22,302 bases of DNA from Chromera velia (Eukaryota > Sar > Chromeraceae), in contig JAHBMJ010002141.1 in NCBI GenBank assembly GCA_018398765.1, positions 1-22,302 on the forward strand. The letters are read 5' to 3'. The position numbers were made by a program, and so were the translations under genes. A model generated the notes under the pieces. It made no database searches. It was not told where the DNA came from and worked only from the letters and a program-made list of their open reading frames with translations. Of this stretch, positions 1-9,950 are shown in pieces; position 1 is the first letter of the stretch, and every line of letters starts with the position of its first letter.

Positions 1-414
1 GTGGATTGTGGAGGGAAGGGCATCTGCGAGCACGGCCGGCAGCGGCCAAAGTGCAAGGTTTGTGGAGGGAATAGCATCTGTGAGCACCGCAGGGAGCGCC
101 ACTACTGCAAGGACTGCGGTGGGAAGGGAATTTGTGAGCACGGTCGGGAACGGAGAAAGTGCAAGGAGTGTGGAGGTAAGAGCCTCTGTGAGCATGGTCG
201 ACAGCGCTCTCAGTGCAAAGAGTGTGGAGGCAAGGGCATCTGTGGACACGGCCGGCAGCGTCCCCAGTGGAAGGAGTGTGGAGGGGCGAGTATCTGCGAG
301 CACGGCAGAAAGCGCTACTACTGCAAGGACTGCGGAGGAAAGGGCATCTGCGTGCACCAAAAAAGGCGACACGGCTGCAAAGAGTGCAAGCAGGTCTCTT
401 CCCTTCCTCTTTGA
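1..414 (+). CDS. 3' end of a Cys/His tandem-repeat protein (5' end outside the window)
   Basis: Frame 1 is open from the first base to a TGA at 412-414, giving 137 residues. No genuine start is visible: the first codon is GTG inside a repeat, so the gene continues upstream. It consists of about seven 18-residue units, consensus [GS]ICEHGRxRxxCK[ED]CGGx, each with a C-x-H-x6-C-x2-C set that could hold one zinc. The third unit from the end has Trp in place of the third ligand (codon TGG for TGC, about 268-270). The last unit diverges (ICVHQKRR) and the protein ends KQVSSLPL. The same ending closes the minus-strand gene at 4591-6869, so the two are paralogues lying tail to tail. Similar Cys/His repeats occur in algal and protist proteomes as far as I recall; I know no proven function. 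Metal, nucleic-acid or protein binding is inference. Confidence 0.85.
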   Translation: MDCGGKGICEHGRQRPKCKVCGGNSICEHRRERHYCKDCGGKGICEHGRERRKCKECGGKSLCEHGRQRSQCKECGGKGICGHGRQRPQWKECGGASICEHGRKRYYCKDCGGKGICVHQKRRHGCKECKQVSSLPL

Positions 415-589
415 TCGGTTCCTCCCCTTTTTTCCTTTGTTGTATTCATCTTTTTCTTCTTCTATGTGAATGCGTGCGTCATGCGATCGATCCGCTTTCC
501 TCATGAACAGTCGCCCCCATGAAGCCTCTGCCTCTCACCTCTCCGTCCAACTGTGCGTGTTCCTTCCAACTGCTGATGAGGATCTGGTG
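415..589. other. Spacer downstream of the Cys/His repeat gene
   Basis: Pyrimidine-rich sequence follows the stop codon. The first 40 bases (TCCTCCCCTTTTTTCC and onward) resemble the bases just after the stop of the paralogue at 4591, so the shared block probably extended into the 3' untranslated region. No coding signal is seen. Confidence 0.5.
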
Positions 590-2100
590 GGAAGAGTTGC
601 ATGGGTGCATGTTTGTCCGCCAATCTTTCCTTTCTTTTACTTCATCCGCGGACACTCACTCATTTATCCTCTCACTCATCCTTTCTCCCTCACCGCTTCG
701 CTTTTCCGTGCGTACTTTGTCTCTCCCCTCTTTCCTTCTGTCAGTCCTTCTACTTGTGTTTGTGATTCTTCCACTTTGGTCCCTTTTTTCTCCGTCCTTT
801 GGTCGTTTCCGTTTTGACTGGAGACTGCAAATAGAATGATATGGTGACGTTTTATGATTGTTGCATTCTGAAGTTCAGCAAGAAGTGTTTTGCTTCCATG
901 CACGTCGCCCACTTTCTTCGCTCGTCTCTAAGGCTTCCCGTTATAATTAACTGAGGACACCAAAAAAGAAGAGTCGAAACGCGACATCATGCACGGTCAG
1001 GCAGCGAAGAACCACAAGGGAGGAGGGAAGGAAAGAGAGGCATGCAGAATTAAGGGTAGAAGGAACTCTTGAGATGCAGAAAGAGGGAAGGAAAGAGGGC
1101 AGAGCTGCCAAATGGGGGTGACGGGAGGAGAGAGGAACAGAAACGGAAGAACGCAGAAAGAAAAGAAGTCTTTGCGTTCGCAGAGGCTTCCATGAGGAAG
1201 CTGAAGAGCTTGCATGGGTGCATGAACGTCCGACCATTTTTTCTTTTACTCCATCCGACGCTCTCCACTTATCAATCCTCTCACATATCCTTTCTCCTGA
1301 AGTTCTTTGCTTTTCCTTGCGTTGCCTCTTTCCCCCCTTTTTCTCTCTCTGTCAGTTCTTCTCCCCGTGTTTGTAATTGTTCATTCCACTCTGGCCCCCT
1401 TCTTCCCTCTCCTCTGCATGTTTCCCTTTCAACCGAACAGTGCGAAGAGAAGCGGAAAAAAAAAGGTGCATACCAGATCGAGACATTCTCAAAGACCACC
1501 CAGCAAAGAGCGAAAACAGTCCTCCGATCGAGGCAGCGAGACCGTCAGACAAAAAGGAGGGCCACGGAGAGAGAGCAAAGTGTCTGAGGGAGAACCGAAA
1601 GGGAGGAGCTCGGGGGGTGGCAGGGGAACAGGGACAGAAAAGAGCAGCTCTTGAGCAGAAAGAAGGAAGGAAAGAGGACAGAGTTGACGGGAGGGGCTGA
1701 TGGGAGGAGAAGGGAAGAGAGACGGGAGAATGCAGAAACGAAGTTTGGTCGTCTATCGAGATTTCCATGTGCAAGCTGAAGAGAGCGAAACTCCATCCAG
1801 CAAAGAGCGAACAGCGTCCACAGATCAAGGCAGCGAGGCCGTCAGAGAAAAAGGAGGGCGTCGGAGGGAGAGCAAAGAGACTGAGTGACAAGAGAGGCAG
1901 CAAGGGGGCAACGTACTCGGGGACAGGGACAGAACAGAGCAAGTCGGTCGGTCAGAAAGAGGAAAGGAATCCAGGGGGGCATGCACGGGCAGAGGGGTTC
2001 GCTGTTTGTATTTGAGGGGGGAAGAGAGACGGAAGAATACAGGGGGGGAAAAGTTTTCAAATCAGCATTTGCAGACAGGTCTATGAGCAACCTGAAAAAA
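590..2100. repeat. Block of degenerate tandem repeats, about 220-300 bp units
   Basis: Two kinds of unit recur. A pyrimidine-rich unit occurs at about 590-835 and 1199-1425; both start with GCATGGGTGCATG and run through ACTYCATCCG, TCTGTCAGT and GTGTTTGT in the same order. A purine-rich unit occurs at about 980-1207 (partial), 1499-1783 and 1796-2100; the last two share AGCAAAGAGCGAA, AGGCAGCGAG, CCGTCAG and AAAAAGGAGGGC in order, then GGGACAGGGACAGAA-like and GGAAGAGAGACGG stretches. AAGCTGAAGAG occurs at the end of the first two purine-rich copies. Reading frames here are short, biased by purine or pyrimidine runs and not conserved between copies, so this is treated as non-coding. Confidence 0.6.
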
Positions 2101-2619
2101 CCTAATTTCCGTTTCCCTCCTTTCCCTCGCCCCTGTGCTTTTTTCATTCCTTCTTTGCGTCTCTGCTGGAAAGTGACCTTTCCCTCAGAGACATCATTCT
2201 GTCCGGTATCGTTTCTCTCTTGAGTCTAAGTCTATTTTTTTGATCATTAATTTTGCAGTACCTCCTTTCCTTTCCTTTTCCCTTCCACGTGTGTTGTCCT
2301 CTTCTATTCCTTTTTGTCTCTTCTGAATTCATCCTGCCAATACTTGCTTTTTCTACGCACACTTCGCCTCTTTGCTTGAGTGAAGGCGCTTGTGGTGTGA
2401 TTTGAATTGTTCAAACCAGATCCCGCTGCTTTGTCTGAGCAGCTTGGGCCGCGCAAGTTAGGCGGCCGAAGCAGGAAGTGCCTGAAGTGTCATCCTCTAG
2501 GTCATGCTGCGATTGCGGTTTCCATGCATGTCCTAGTGCATGTCTGATTTCAATGCATGTGATCATCGCTAAGATCATTGTGATTTCCGGCTGATTCGCA
2601 GCACAGGCTAGTTTCTAAT
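2101..2619. other. Spacer, no gene seen
   Basis: Mixed composition turning AT-richer to the right. Three TGCATG words lie within 36 bases (2524-2530, 2537-2543, 2553-2559) just before the AT-rich island. Nothing else recognisable. Confidence 0.4.
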
Positions 2620-3180
2620 TTTACTCTGCAAGTAGAACAGTGCGCTGATGTATCATATGTTAATGCTTTACAGTAGAATTTTTGAATTTTATATAGAATT
2701 ATGTTTGTTTATAAAAATTACCCGATCGATGTGGACTTCGCTGAAGTTCGCTCATTAGGAACATCTTAGTTTAATTGATTCTAGAATTGATTCTTATCAC
2801 TGTGATATGGATACATCACTAGATACATCACTCCAATGCGCTCACCTATCTTGATTTGACTTATGAGCGTTGTCAGTTTGACTCTTGATCTAACGTTTCA
2901 TAGTTGACGAAAAAAAAATACCAAAATCCATTTTTTAAAAACTGCATGTATAAAAAAATGGTCGTTTTATCAATTTGTTTAGTATACTGTTTTTATATAT
3001 TTTTGTAGGGGACGAACAATGATATTGACATGATGTGCTAGATGATGTACAAGTCAGTGCCAGTATATAAAATCAGGATTCTTAGTATTGATTCCAATTA
3101 AAATAAACCATAATCTAGACCAATGACATGATCACAAGTCAGAATTTGATATGATTATGATATTTACGGACCGTGTTGAT
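2620..3180. other. AT-rich island 1
   Basis: Strongly AT-rich by eye, with A and T runs (2910-2960, 2985-3005), many short ATTGATT/TAGAAT words and a doubled CACTAGATACATCACT motif at about 2815-2833. No frame longer than about 40 codons. It lies between the two convergent Cys/His repeat genes. Confidence 0.6.
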
Positions 3181-4189
3181 AGATGCAGTAAAGACTAATT
3201 TGAAAAAGTCCATCTCTACATGAAGCCAATTCCGCGTGCGTGTCTAAATGACTGTACCGCGATCTCGTCGTACCAGGGAGATGACGAGCGGACTTACGGG
3301 CAAGCCGGCAAGCACATTCAGAAAAGTGACGGGCGGACAGAAAGGCCGGAGGACTTGGCCAGAGGAAGTAAAGGTTGCCGTCTGAACGCTCCTCTGTCCG
3401 AGTCAGAAGCACCCACACATTGCCATACACCCACACCCACACTTGCCCCCCCCCCCTCCAAAAAATACACACGTGCAGACCGCGACAGAAAAAGGAGACA
3501 TCGCGCACAGGCCTGCAGCATCACGCAGACGTCCCCCCCCATCAATCTCATCTGAAACAAACAAACCATCTCCCTCCCCACAACAATTTTTCTCCTTACA
3601 GGTGGGCCAACTGATCTCTCCATTGAAAGAGACATCGACATTCTTGACAAGCTGAGCGAAAGAAGAGAAGAGAAGAAAAGAGGACAGAAAAGAAAGGAAG
3701 CAGGAGCAGAAAACGGAAGGAACAGATCAACCCAGTCAGACGCATCATCCAGGGCCACCCTCTCAGTCTGTCTCTGCACGTATGAGTGTGTCCAAACCAT
3801 TCGGGGTGCCTATCTGAAAGATCCACCAACTCTTCTCCCCTAACGCCTTTAGGCAGAGGTCACAACGTGCAGAGTTGTCGGAGAGGAAAGGGCAGATGGA
3901 TCGAAAGAAATTGAGAGGAGAGGCATGCAGCTACCGTAAGTGCATGTGAGAGGCTCTCCTCTGTCCAACACACATCCACACATGGACACATAAATGCCGG
4001 AACGGAGACACTCTGTGTAGGCATGCACATGCAAACACACTTGCTGACCATCCCTTCCCACAAGATTTTCCTTCCACTAAAGAAAAAGCAACATAGAGGA
4101 GAATGCATTGTCAGAAGAAATAAAGGCACTGTGAGACTGGCTGCACAAGAAAGTGCGCTCTTATATCCCACAAACGTACGACCACACGA

Positions 4190-4225
<36 letters not shown>

Positions 4226-4590
4226 CCACCCATGCAGACCCCCCTGAAAGACGGACACCGCGTGAAAGCAGACAGTCCACCCTCCCATCCCATCTGAGCA
4301 AGCTCCCGAAACCCCAAAAGAATCATTCCAAGACAGGCAAGAGACACTCTTGACCGGCAAGGAGAATCAAAATAGAAAGAGAAGGAAAAAGAGCGCAGAA
4401 AAAGGAAGAAATCGATAAACGCTGCCAGATGCAGAGGAGTCACGCAACCCCCTGTCTGCTTGAGTGAGCCCACTCGCAGCATTCAGCCATTTCTACAGGA
4501 GGAAAACAGGTCGTGAACGTGGCGCACGCATTCGGAACTGAAGAGACCCGACACACTCCAAACACACACAAAAAAAGGGGGGGGAAATCA
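3181..4590. other. Gene-free spacer 3' of the CBM20/repeat gene
   Basis: Ordinary to C-rich composition with CCCACAC tracts near 3415-3450, runs of C (3447-3456, 3532-3540), a purine-rich stretch at 3655-3720 and a (CA)n tract. Frames here translate to Cys/Val or Pro/His low-complexity strings from the repeats and are not credible proteins. The part nearest 4590 would be the 3' untranslated region of the minus-strand gene. Confidence 0.5.
4192..4223. repeat. (AC)n microsatellite
   Basis: About 16 uninterrupted AC units. Confidence 0.95.
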
Positions 4591-6869
4591 TTAATGAGGA
4601 AGGGAAGAGATCTGCTTGCAATCTTTGCAATGATGGCGCTGCTTTTGGTGAACACAGATACCCTTTCCTCCACAGTCCTTGCAGTAGTATCGCTGACGCC
4701 CGTGCTCGCAGATACCCCCCCCCCACACTCCTTGCACTGGGGACGCTGCCGGCCGTGTTCACAGATTTTCTTCCCGCCGCACTCCCTCCACTGATAGCGA
4801 TGACGCCCGTGCTCACAAATGCCCTTCCCGCCGCACTCCTTGCAATAAGTGCGTCGACGACCGTGCTCACAGATGCTCCCCCCTCCACACTCCTTGCAGT
4901 GAGAGCGAACACGACCGTGCTTGCAGACGCCCCCCCCCCCGCACTCTTTGCACCCAGAACGTTTGCGACCGTGCTCACAGATGCTCTTCCCTCCACAATC
5001 CTTGCACTGAGAGCGAACACGACGGTGCTCACATATACTGGACCCTCCGCAATCCTTGCACTTTTCTCGCTGTCGGCCGTGCTCACAAATACCCTTCCCT
5101 CCACAATCCTTGCAATAGTGACGCTGCCGCCCATGTTCACAGATGCCCTTCCCTCCGCATTCCTTGCAAGAAGTGCGTCGACGACCGTACTCACAGATGC
5201 CCTTCCCTCCGCATTCCTTGCAAGAAGTGCGTCGACGACCGTGCCCACAGATGCCCTTCCCTCCACAGTCTTTGCATATGCTCTGCTGTCGGCCATGCGG
5301 ACAGAGGATCCTTCCGTGTCGGTCTCTCTTGACCTCTCCTGTGCCCTCTCTCTCCTTCCCTGTTCTGTTGACCTCTCTTCTCCCACTGCCACCGTCACGC
5401 TGTCCACCCATCTGATGCTGCTGCTGCGCGTCGGTGCTGGAGGTGAAGGGGCGCTTTCGGTCAGCGTGACACCCTCTCTGTGCACCTGCATGTTCTGTGC
5501 AGTCTGTGTGACCACGGTCAGAGGGACAAAACGGATTGATCGCCCGTCCTGTCTGACAGGCTCTCCTCCCCCCCATCAACCTCCCTTCCGTTCCCTCAGG
5601 ATCTGACGGCTTGTCGCCCCCTGTCCAGTCTTTGTGAGATTCGGAGACGGCACAACAGGAAGGAGAAGAGAGACGGCGGCGCTTCGGTCCCTCACACACA
5701 GAGGAATCCCACTGCGCCTCTGACGATGCTTTGTCGGAACGGGACTGATGGACCCCTAGAAGAGACGCACCCCCACATGTCAAAGCACTCCTCCCTCTCA
5801 ACACACCCACTCTCCTCTCTCCATCAACACAGACAGGTGCGAATCTGCATCTCTCGTCATCAAAATGATCATGTCCCTTCTTCTCCCCCATCACCTCATT
5901 TACAGATACACACTGCCCTGTGGAAACATACAAAGACTCAGACTGAGCAGACGCGACCAGAATGTTCTTAGAGGCAAGTGTGACTCCGACGCCACCCACC
6001 GTCGCCTTCCCGCTCTCCCTCAAGGACACTCTCCCACCCCCCTCACTCTGCCGTCCGTCTGCAATGCGGTGGGTAAGCACACTTTCAGACCGCACTTCGT
6101 GTCCCCTTTCGTGTCCCCCCCCAACCTCTTTCCCAGACGAAACGCAAGTGAGAGAAGGAGACGAAAGGACAAGTGCAGGAGCAGAGAGCGACGTGTCAGA
6201 CTCTCTGACCGACAGGCCGCCCTCAGGTGGACCCCCGAACCCTCCCCTCTCACTCATTTCCCCCCTCTCCGCCTGTCTGTCTCCCTCACCGTCCATCTCC
6301 GAGGAGACAGAGGGGAACGTGTCCTGTTCGAGTTGCTGCTGTGCTAACACCATGTCTTCCAATCTCAACGCAGTCACCTGTGTCTGCCCATCTCCCCAAC
6401 GCCCCCCAAACAACGCAAACCCGCCACCAATCACCTCCACCTCCCGCAACCCACACCCCAAAGGCTCCCACACGCCCCCACAACAGTCCTGACTTCGACC
6501 GTCTGTGTGAGCTGATAATGAAAGGGCTGAAGTGACTGCGGAAGAGTTCTGACAACCATCTACCAGAACCGCGCCATCAACTAGCGCCATACCACCGCAA
6601 GCGGACGAACCTGCACCGACAGTGTCGGCACCTGGTCCGACAAGGGCAAACTGAAATCGAACCTGAGAGCGCGCGCTGTGAAGCATGGGAAAAGACATCC
6701 ACACGCCTGCGAAGGCAGGGTTCTTTACTCGATGGAGGGTGACACCGCGACTCGCATCCCACCCTCCGAGCTCTGAACTGCTCCCGATCACCACCAACCT
6801 CTGCCCCTCCCGAGGCTCCACACCAGAGCACGCGAAAAGCACACAACCCGTCTCCGCCTCGAGCATCAT
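4591..6869 (-). CDS. CBM20-like domain plus 13 Cys/His repeats; frameshifted near the 3' end
   Basis: The chosen start is the ATG at 6869-6867; the frame is open back to a TGA at about 6950, and an upstream coding exon joined at CTGCAG/GTGTCAC near 6920 is possible. From this ATG, residues 8-138 look like a CBM20 starch-binding module: GSSSELGGW at residues 29-37, a Trp at 57 and VWEPLG at 132-137 fit its conserved GS..LG.W and WE positions. A long Ser/Gly/Arg-rich linker without predicted fold follows to about residue 510. Then come 18-residue units [GS]ICEHGRxRxxCK[ED]CGGx (about 5315-4600); the tenth has Trp for its third ligand. In unit 12 a run of 10 G shifts the frame: with one more base the chain would run through two more units to KQISSLPH and TAA at 4591-4593, matching the paralogue's ending. 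As read, it leaves the repeat and stops at 4440. Starch or glycan binding is inferred. Confidence 0.75.
4600..5315 (-). repeat. 54-bp coding tandem repeats (13 units)
   Basis: Units of 54 bp encode C-x-H-x6-C-x2-C modules. Neighbouring units 2 and 3 (about 5157-5264) are nearly identical at DNA level, which points to recent duplication or homogenisation. Because 54 is a multiple of three and the units lack stops, all three minus frames and one plus frame stay open here, which creates long false frames. Confidence 0.9.
4715..4724. other. Homopolymer of 10 C (G on the coding strand) at the frameshift
   Basis: Between TGT and ATC of a unit there are normally 12 nt. Here there are 10 G plus T, i.e. 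11 nt. A neighbouring unit (4930-4940) has 11 G plus C, 12 nt, and keeps the frame. This is either a sequencing or assembly slip or a real length variant. Confidence 0.8.
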
Positions 6870-6990
6870 GATGTTTGGCCGCGAAGGGAAACACAAACGT
6901 GGATCGCGGTGTGACACCTGCAGGATGGCGACAAGCAAACAATTACATCAACAGAAAAAATCAACGTTTTCGTCCAGATGCGCAATCCAC

Positions 6991-7044
6991 ATTACCAAAA
7001 TAAGTCTCCGTTCAATCCCATCAACTGACTTGATTTTGGTAAAT
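6991..7044. repeat. Inverted repeat (hairpin) upstream of the CBM20/repeat gene
   Basis: ATTACCAAAATAAGTC at 6991-7006 pairs with GACTTGATTTTGGTAAAT at 7027-7044, with two single-base bulges and a 20-nt loop. It lies about 120-175 bp upstream of the chosen ATG. Confidence 0.7.
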
Positions 7045-7568
7045 TCGACTTGAGCACCAAAGAGCCAGACCAGAAGCCCAGGACCTTAAAGAAGCACCCA
7101 CTACACTGCGATGATCGGACGCCCCGCTCTTCCGATCGGCAACGCGTAGACGGTTTTTCTGAGTTTTTCCTTGAGCGGGTGATCTCCTGGCCCTTCAGTC
7201 GATTGACCGATTTCAGAAGACAAGATCCAGTTGAGAGACTCACCAGCAGTTCAGTGTCTCCGTATGTATGTGCAAATGGCGTGAACCTTCGCCAGAGACT
7301 TGATATCAATACCGTGAAAGCCTGAGGCTCCTCGCTGCGAAGACAAAGAGAGCACTATTCAAGAGAGACAAAACGCAACCGTGTTGAAGTCTTTCTTCGT
7401 CGTTCAGCAGTACACTGTCATCGATTCGATCCCTGAGTGCTTATACACAGAAGGCTGTCAGGGCATGAAGTGTGACGAACACAGCCTCATTTCATCTCTG
7501 ATTCTTCAATGAACGATGACAAATGACGTCAGCTGGTGATAGTCAGTGCCAGAAGAACGAATCTGACG

Positions 7569-7593
7569 AATGCATGGGAGCGATCCATGCATT
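7569..7593. repeat. Perfect 9-bp hairpin
   Basis: AATGCATGG (7569-7577) and CCATGCATT (7585-7593) are exact reverse complements around a 7-nt loop. The arms contain TGCAT, a word frequent in this window. Confidence 0.75.
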
Positions 7594-7599
7594 GAACGG

Positions 7600-7735
7600 C
7601 TGTCGCCCGCGATCGCGATGCAGTGGCATTTCCAGCGCGCGCGGCGGCGCGGATCCCGAAGGACCCGCGCGGGGAGCGCGGGGCCTGAATTTGCTTGAAG
7701 GTGCCCGCGCGGCCGCGTGAGTCGATCGCATCTTT
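7600..7735. promoter_or_regulatory. CpG-rich core of the divergent spacer
   Basis: Dense in CG dinucleotides (GCGCGCGCGGCGGCGCGG and similar), clearly above its surroundings. It lies about 230 bp upstream of the + gene. Promoter function is inference from position and composition. Confidence 0.4.
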
Positions 7736-7964
7736 TTCCGCTGCGAGCAGCCATGCCGGGGTCCAAGTTGCTGTTCTCGATCGGAAAATGATTGAGGAGA
7801 CGGCAAACTCAAGAGTTTGTTCGAAGTGGAGTTCTTCCAAAGATCTGCACGAGTCGAATAGTTGCAGACTCATACACACAGAACTTTGCTTTTGCCTCTA
7901 GCTGATTAGACAATCACGTGTCAGAAGCGTACAGTGAATCCGGCCCTTCCAAAGATTCTGGAAA

Positions 7965-8372
7965 ATGGAGCAGCAGCAGCCTCCAGGAGTGCAGGAGCCA
8001 GAGGGGCAGCCTCAGCCTGCTACATTCTGCTACTGCGGTACGGTCGAGTATCCTGAGATTGGTCCCGTTACCTTTCTGATTCCCGCGCTTGACTGGGTTG
8101 ATAGTGACGAGGAGGCAAATGTTGAACTGCGGCCTCCAAAAGAATGGTTGGAGCAGCTGAAGAAGCAGGAGGACCGGGACTCATGGTGGAATGCTGAGGC
8201 TGCGGGGTTCATCTTGACGACACAGCCGCTCCTTGCAGACAAGGATGGCGAGGGCCCTGCTATGAAGATGAACAGAAAGAAGTTCAAAGAGATTGGCCAA
8301 GTGGATCTCTCCGATCTACAGGCACAAGATGAGGTCCCTGCGGGTCAGCTTGACGGAGAGGTCCCAAACTAG
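7965..8372 (+). CDS. Small acidic protein, function unknown
   Basis: An intact frame of 135 residues starts with ATG in a good context (AAAATGG; A at -3, G at +4) and ends at TAG 8370-8372. Residues 1-21 are rich in Gln, Pro and Glu. A central segment (about 25-95) has FCYCGTVEYPEIGPVTFLIP, an acidic DSDEEA patch, PPKEWLEQLKKQEDRDSWW and a short hydrophobic GFILTT stretch. The tail is again acidic. There is no signal peptide or clear transmembrane span. The ordered Trp-rich centre between low-complexity ends, and base use unlike the flanking spacer, argue that it is a real gene. I do not recognise the family. It is transcribed away from the CBM20/repeat gene and converges with Rab GDI. Confidence 0.7.
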   Translation: MEQQQPPGVQEPEGQPQPATFCYCGTVEYPEIGPVTFLIPALDWVDSDEEANVELRPPKEWLEQLKKQEDRDSWWNAEAAGFILTTQPLLADKDGEGPAMKMNRKKFKEIGQVDLSDLQAQDEVPAGQLDGEVPN

Positions 8373-9059
8373 GGTCCCAAATTGAGAGCTGGAGGACCAT
8401 GCAGAATCCAGCCAGTGAGATAGACGACTGTGGAAGCGGCAGAGCCGCAGAGAGAGGTCAAGACGGAAAGTAGAGTTCATGAGTAACTGAGGGAATATAT
8501 AGGTGGTGGAAAAGACTAGGAAAAAGAATTGTGAACGAGAAGGGAATGAAGACGTGCATGCGTGAAGGGCCGGGTGATTCCTGTTGTTCTAGCTACACCG
8601 AATTCTGACTGCATGCCTTCAAGCGGAATCATCTAGAAACGGATCCATTTTAAGAAGTACTCGCATGTAGAGAGCGACAGAATAGACGGCAGAGAAGACG
8701 TTTAATATGCATGGGAAGACCAGCAGCTCTCAGTGGAAGCCGGTCGTACGCAAAGCAGGAACGAGGTCAAAGACAGTCAAGAACGTGGAAAAACATAACA
8801 GAACGGGGGGGTTGCGCTGTCTCAGGCACTGTCAGCGCCTCTTTGTTTCTGTGGTTGTCTTTCTTTGCTTTTAGCCTGGAAATTGTCAGACTCCGTGACA
8901 CACACCCACACCCACAGTGGTCCCACACCCACACTACACACACGCTCACCGGCATTCACACAGGAGAATACAGGAGATGGAAGAAATGATGGATGAGGCT
9001 CTGAAAGCTAGAAGACACACGTCCGCCGGCCGTTTAGGCAGTTTGCAAACGGATTGAAG
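8373..9059. other. 3' spacer of the 135-residue gene
   Basis: Purine-rich then mixed sequence with a CACACCCACA tract at 8899-8945. No gene seen; frames are short and repeat-driven. Confidence 0.5.
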
Positions 9060-9950
9060 GGAATTCACAAATAATTGGTTGCGTACCTAGTTGCGTACGA
9101 TTGATGATTTCACTCCGATTGTTACTAGTCGTAGGACGGAACAAATCGACAAACTAGGTTAGATCCGCCTCTCATATATGGGGACGCGGCATGCATGAAA
9201 AAACCCTCAATCATCATTGTTACTAGGATTGTTACCGATTGTTATCTAATTTTTGGCAATTTCACCAACTTTACATAAAGTTTGTACTAGTTTGTGCCTA
9301 GCTTTGTGCATCAGCAATTGCATTAATTAAATTGCGATTCATAAATTATGAAGCTATATGTTAAATAGGCCTACCTATTAGCCTACCTAGTGACCTAGAC
9401 TTAGGTATCTGCTTTCAGCCTTTTTTACAACACCTAGCATAAAACATGAATGAATGAATGACTATAGCTAGGACTATAACCGTCAGAGCCTAGCTCGTGG
9501 CAGTCCATGTTTATACAAGTTTTGTTTCATATATCTATTCAATGCATCAATTAAATAATTTAAATTATATGTAACACGGTACTAACACCTTTATAAATCT
9601 AGTTATCATAAACGTCTGTGCATTGCTGTACGCTCCAGTCTCCAATTTTAAATTGAGTTTTTAAATTCCATATTCCCAAAAGATATAAATGTTGTTAATA
9701 TTCAATCAATCAATCAATCAATATTGATTTCTAGGTTGATTTCTAAATATGGTCCTAGATGTGGTCAAATTCTAATGGTTAAACTATTAATATAATTTTC
9801 ATTATTAAGCTAGTTATTAACTTATTATAGTATCTGAAAACACTAGCAAACCTCAACACAGATCTAGACACAGATATTACTTAAACGGATCTAGAAATTC
9901 AACCATATACATATATCGTGCACCATCATGCATCAAGAATAAATTACAGC
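9060..9950. other. AT-rich island 2
   Basis: About 890 bp of AT-rich DNA with many TAG/CTAG words (CCTACCTA, CCTAG), repeated GATTGTTAC words (9117-9250), a TGAATGAATGAATG run near 9448 and (AATC)n at 9704-9723. There are no frames of note. It sits between the + gene ending at 8372 and the - gene ending at 11175, that is, in a convergent spacer. Confidence 0.65.

Larger units (their letters stand above)
6870..7964. promoter_or_regulatory. Divergent intergenic region between the CBM20/repeat gene (-) and the 135-residue gene (+)
   Basis: No credible gene is seen in this stretch. It should hold both promoters. Visible structure: a hairpin-capable inverted repeat at 6991-7044, a perfect 9-bp palindromic hairpin at 7569-7593, and a CpG-rich core at 7600-7735. 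The word TTCCAAAGAT is doubled at about 7836 and 7948, the second just before the + gene. No TATA box is recognised with confidence. Confidence 0.45.

Noticed and set aside
8-469. Second open frame across the 1-414 repeats (Ala/Ser/Arg-rich)
   Set aside because: All frames stay open because the unit is a multiple of three. Conservation of ligands and stop position supports frame 1 only.
1069-1942. Overlapping frames up to 196 codons in the purine-rich repeats
   Set aside because: Opposite-strand Ser/Leu/Phe or Arg/Lys/Glu strings caused by strand bias; frames are not conserved between repeat copies.
3860-4360. Minus-strand frame of 166 codons with Val/Cys runs
   Set aside because: Driven by the (CA)n tract and without a recognisable domain.
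4600-5315. CRISPR-like regular array
   Set aside because: Units are contiguous 54-bp coding repeats with no spacers.
4755-5606. Long plus-strand frame opposite the Cys/His repeats (283 codons, Ala/Thr/Pro-rich)
   Set aside because: It is the antisense shadow of stop-free 54-bp repeats; the sense strand carries the conserved Cys/His pattern.
7390-7445. GATTCGATCCC resembling a tRNA T-loop
   Set aside because: No matching acceptor stem, D-arm or anticodon arm can be built around it.
9060-9950. AT-rich island as a transposon
   Set aside because: No terminal inverted repeats, target duplication or coding remnant was found at its borders by eye.
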